This document shows positions 6,628 to 6,683 of a stretch of 6,683 nucleotides of DNA, in pieces. The notes below the pieces were generated by a model. The model was given only the letters and a program-made list of their open reading frames with translations. It was not told where the DNA came from and searched no databases. Origin of the DNA: JAOZTV01 sp965371805 (GTDB lineage Bacteria > Acidobacteriota > Aminicenantia > UBA2199). A program made the translations under genes and the position numbers. Every line of letters starts with the position of its first letter. Positions within the stretch are counted from its first letter, which is position 1. The stretch lies in NCBI GenBank assembly GCA_965371805.1, contig CBDUZW010000124.1, positions 1 through 6,683 of the forward strand, read 5' to 3'.

Positions 6628-6683
6628 ATGTCTACAAAATTTGCTTTTGCAATGGCATTTACTAAATTAAATAGTAAAAACAG
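6628..6683 (+). CDS. Start of an unidentified plus-strand gene, cut by the window edge
   Basis: Only the first 18 codons are present, starting MSTKFAFAMAF. An AGGGG SD at 6616-6620 lies 7 bases before the ATG, and a plausible promoter lies upstream, so this looks like a genuine start diverging from the tolB-like gene. I do not recognise the product. The segment is alternately hydrophobic but too short and too lightly charged at the N-terminus to call a signal peptide with confidence. No function is proposed. Confidence 0.55.
   Translation, partial: MSTKFAFAMAFTKLNSKN

Overview
The window looks like chromosomal DNA from a diderm (Gram-negative) bacterium. It encodes a TolB-type periplasmic beta-propeller, an exported TlpA-like thiol-disulfide protein and a heptosyltransferase-superfamily enzyme, and promoters resemble the sigma-70 type. 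The lineage cannot be fixed from sequence alone. The redoxin resembles Bacteroidota TlpA proteins, but clear Shine-Dalgarno (SD) sites and TTGACA/TATAAT-like promoters argue against a typical Bacteroidota member. An uncultured FCB or Aminicenantes-like lineage is only a guess.

Layout: four complete genes lie on the minus strand and one truncated gene starts on the plus strand at the right edge. Reading the minus strand from the right: a TolB-like protein (6449-5154) with a good promoter; an exported thioredoxin-fold protein (4986-3493, start revised) with its own candidate promoter; a 513-base AT-rich gap (2980-3492) that holds a near-consensus promoter for the next pair; a GT2 glycosyltransferase with an extra C-terminal Rossmann-like module (2979-1741); and a GT9 glycosyltransferase with a 185-residue extension (1662-55). 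The last two are 78 bases apart and probably form an operon that may continue past the left edge. At the right edge a divergent plus-strand gene begins at 6628 and is cut after 18 codons.

The two halves differ. The glycosyltransferase pair is clearly richer in G+C (about 35-47% in lines I counted) than most of the redoxin and tolB genes (mostly 18-30%, with some richer conserved patches). The boundary lies in the non-coding gap. The right half is envelope maintenance and periplasmic redox; the left half is glycan or glycoprotein assembly. The most interesting observation is that the GT2 enzyme carries what looks like only the nucleotide-binding N-terminal part of a Maf/DUF115 motility-associated glycosyltransferase. 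This hints that the pair works in flagellin or other surface-protein glycosylation, but no flagellar gene is visible here.
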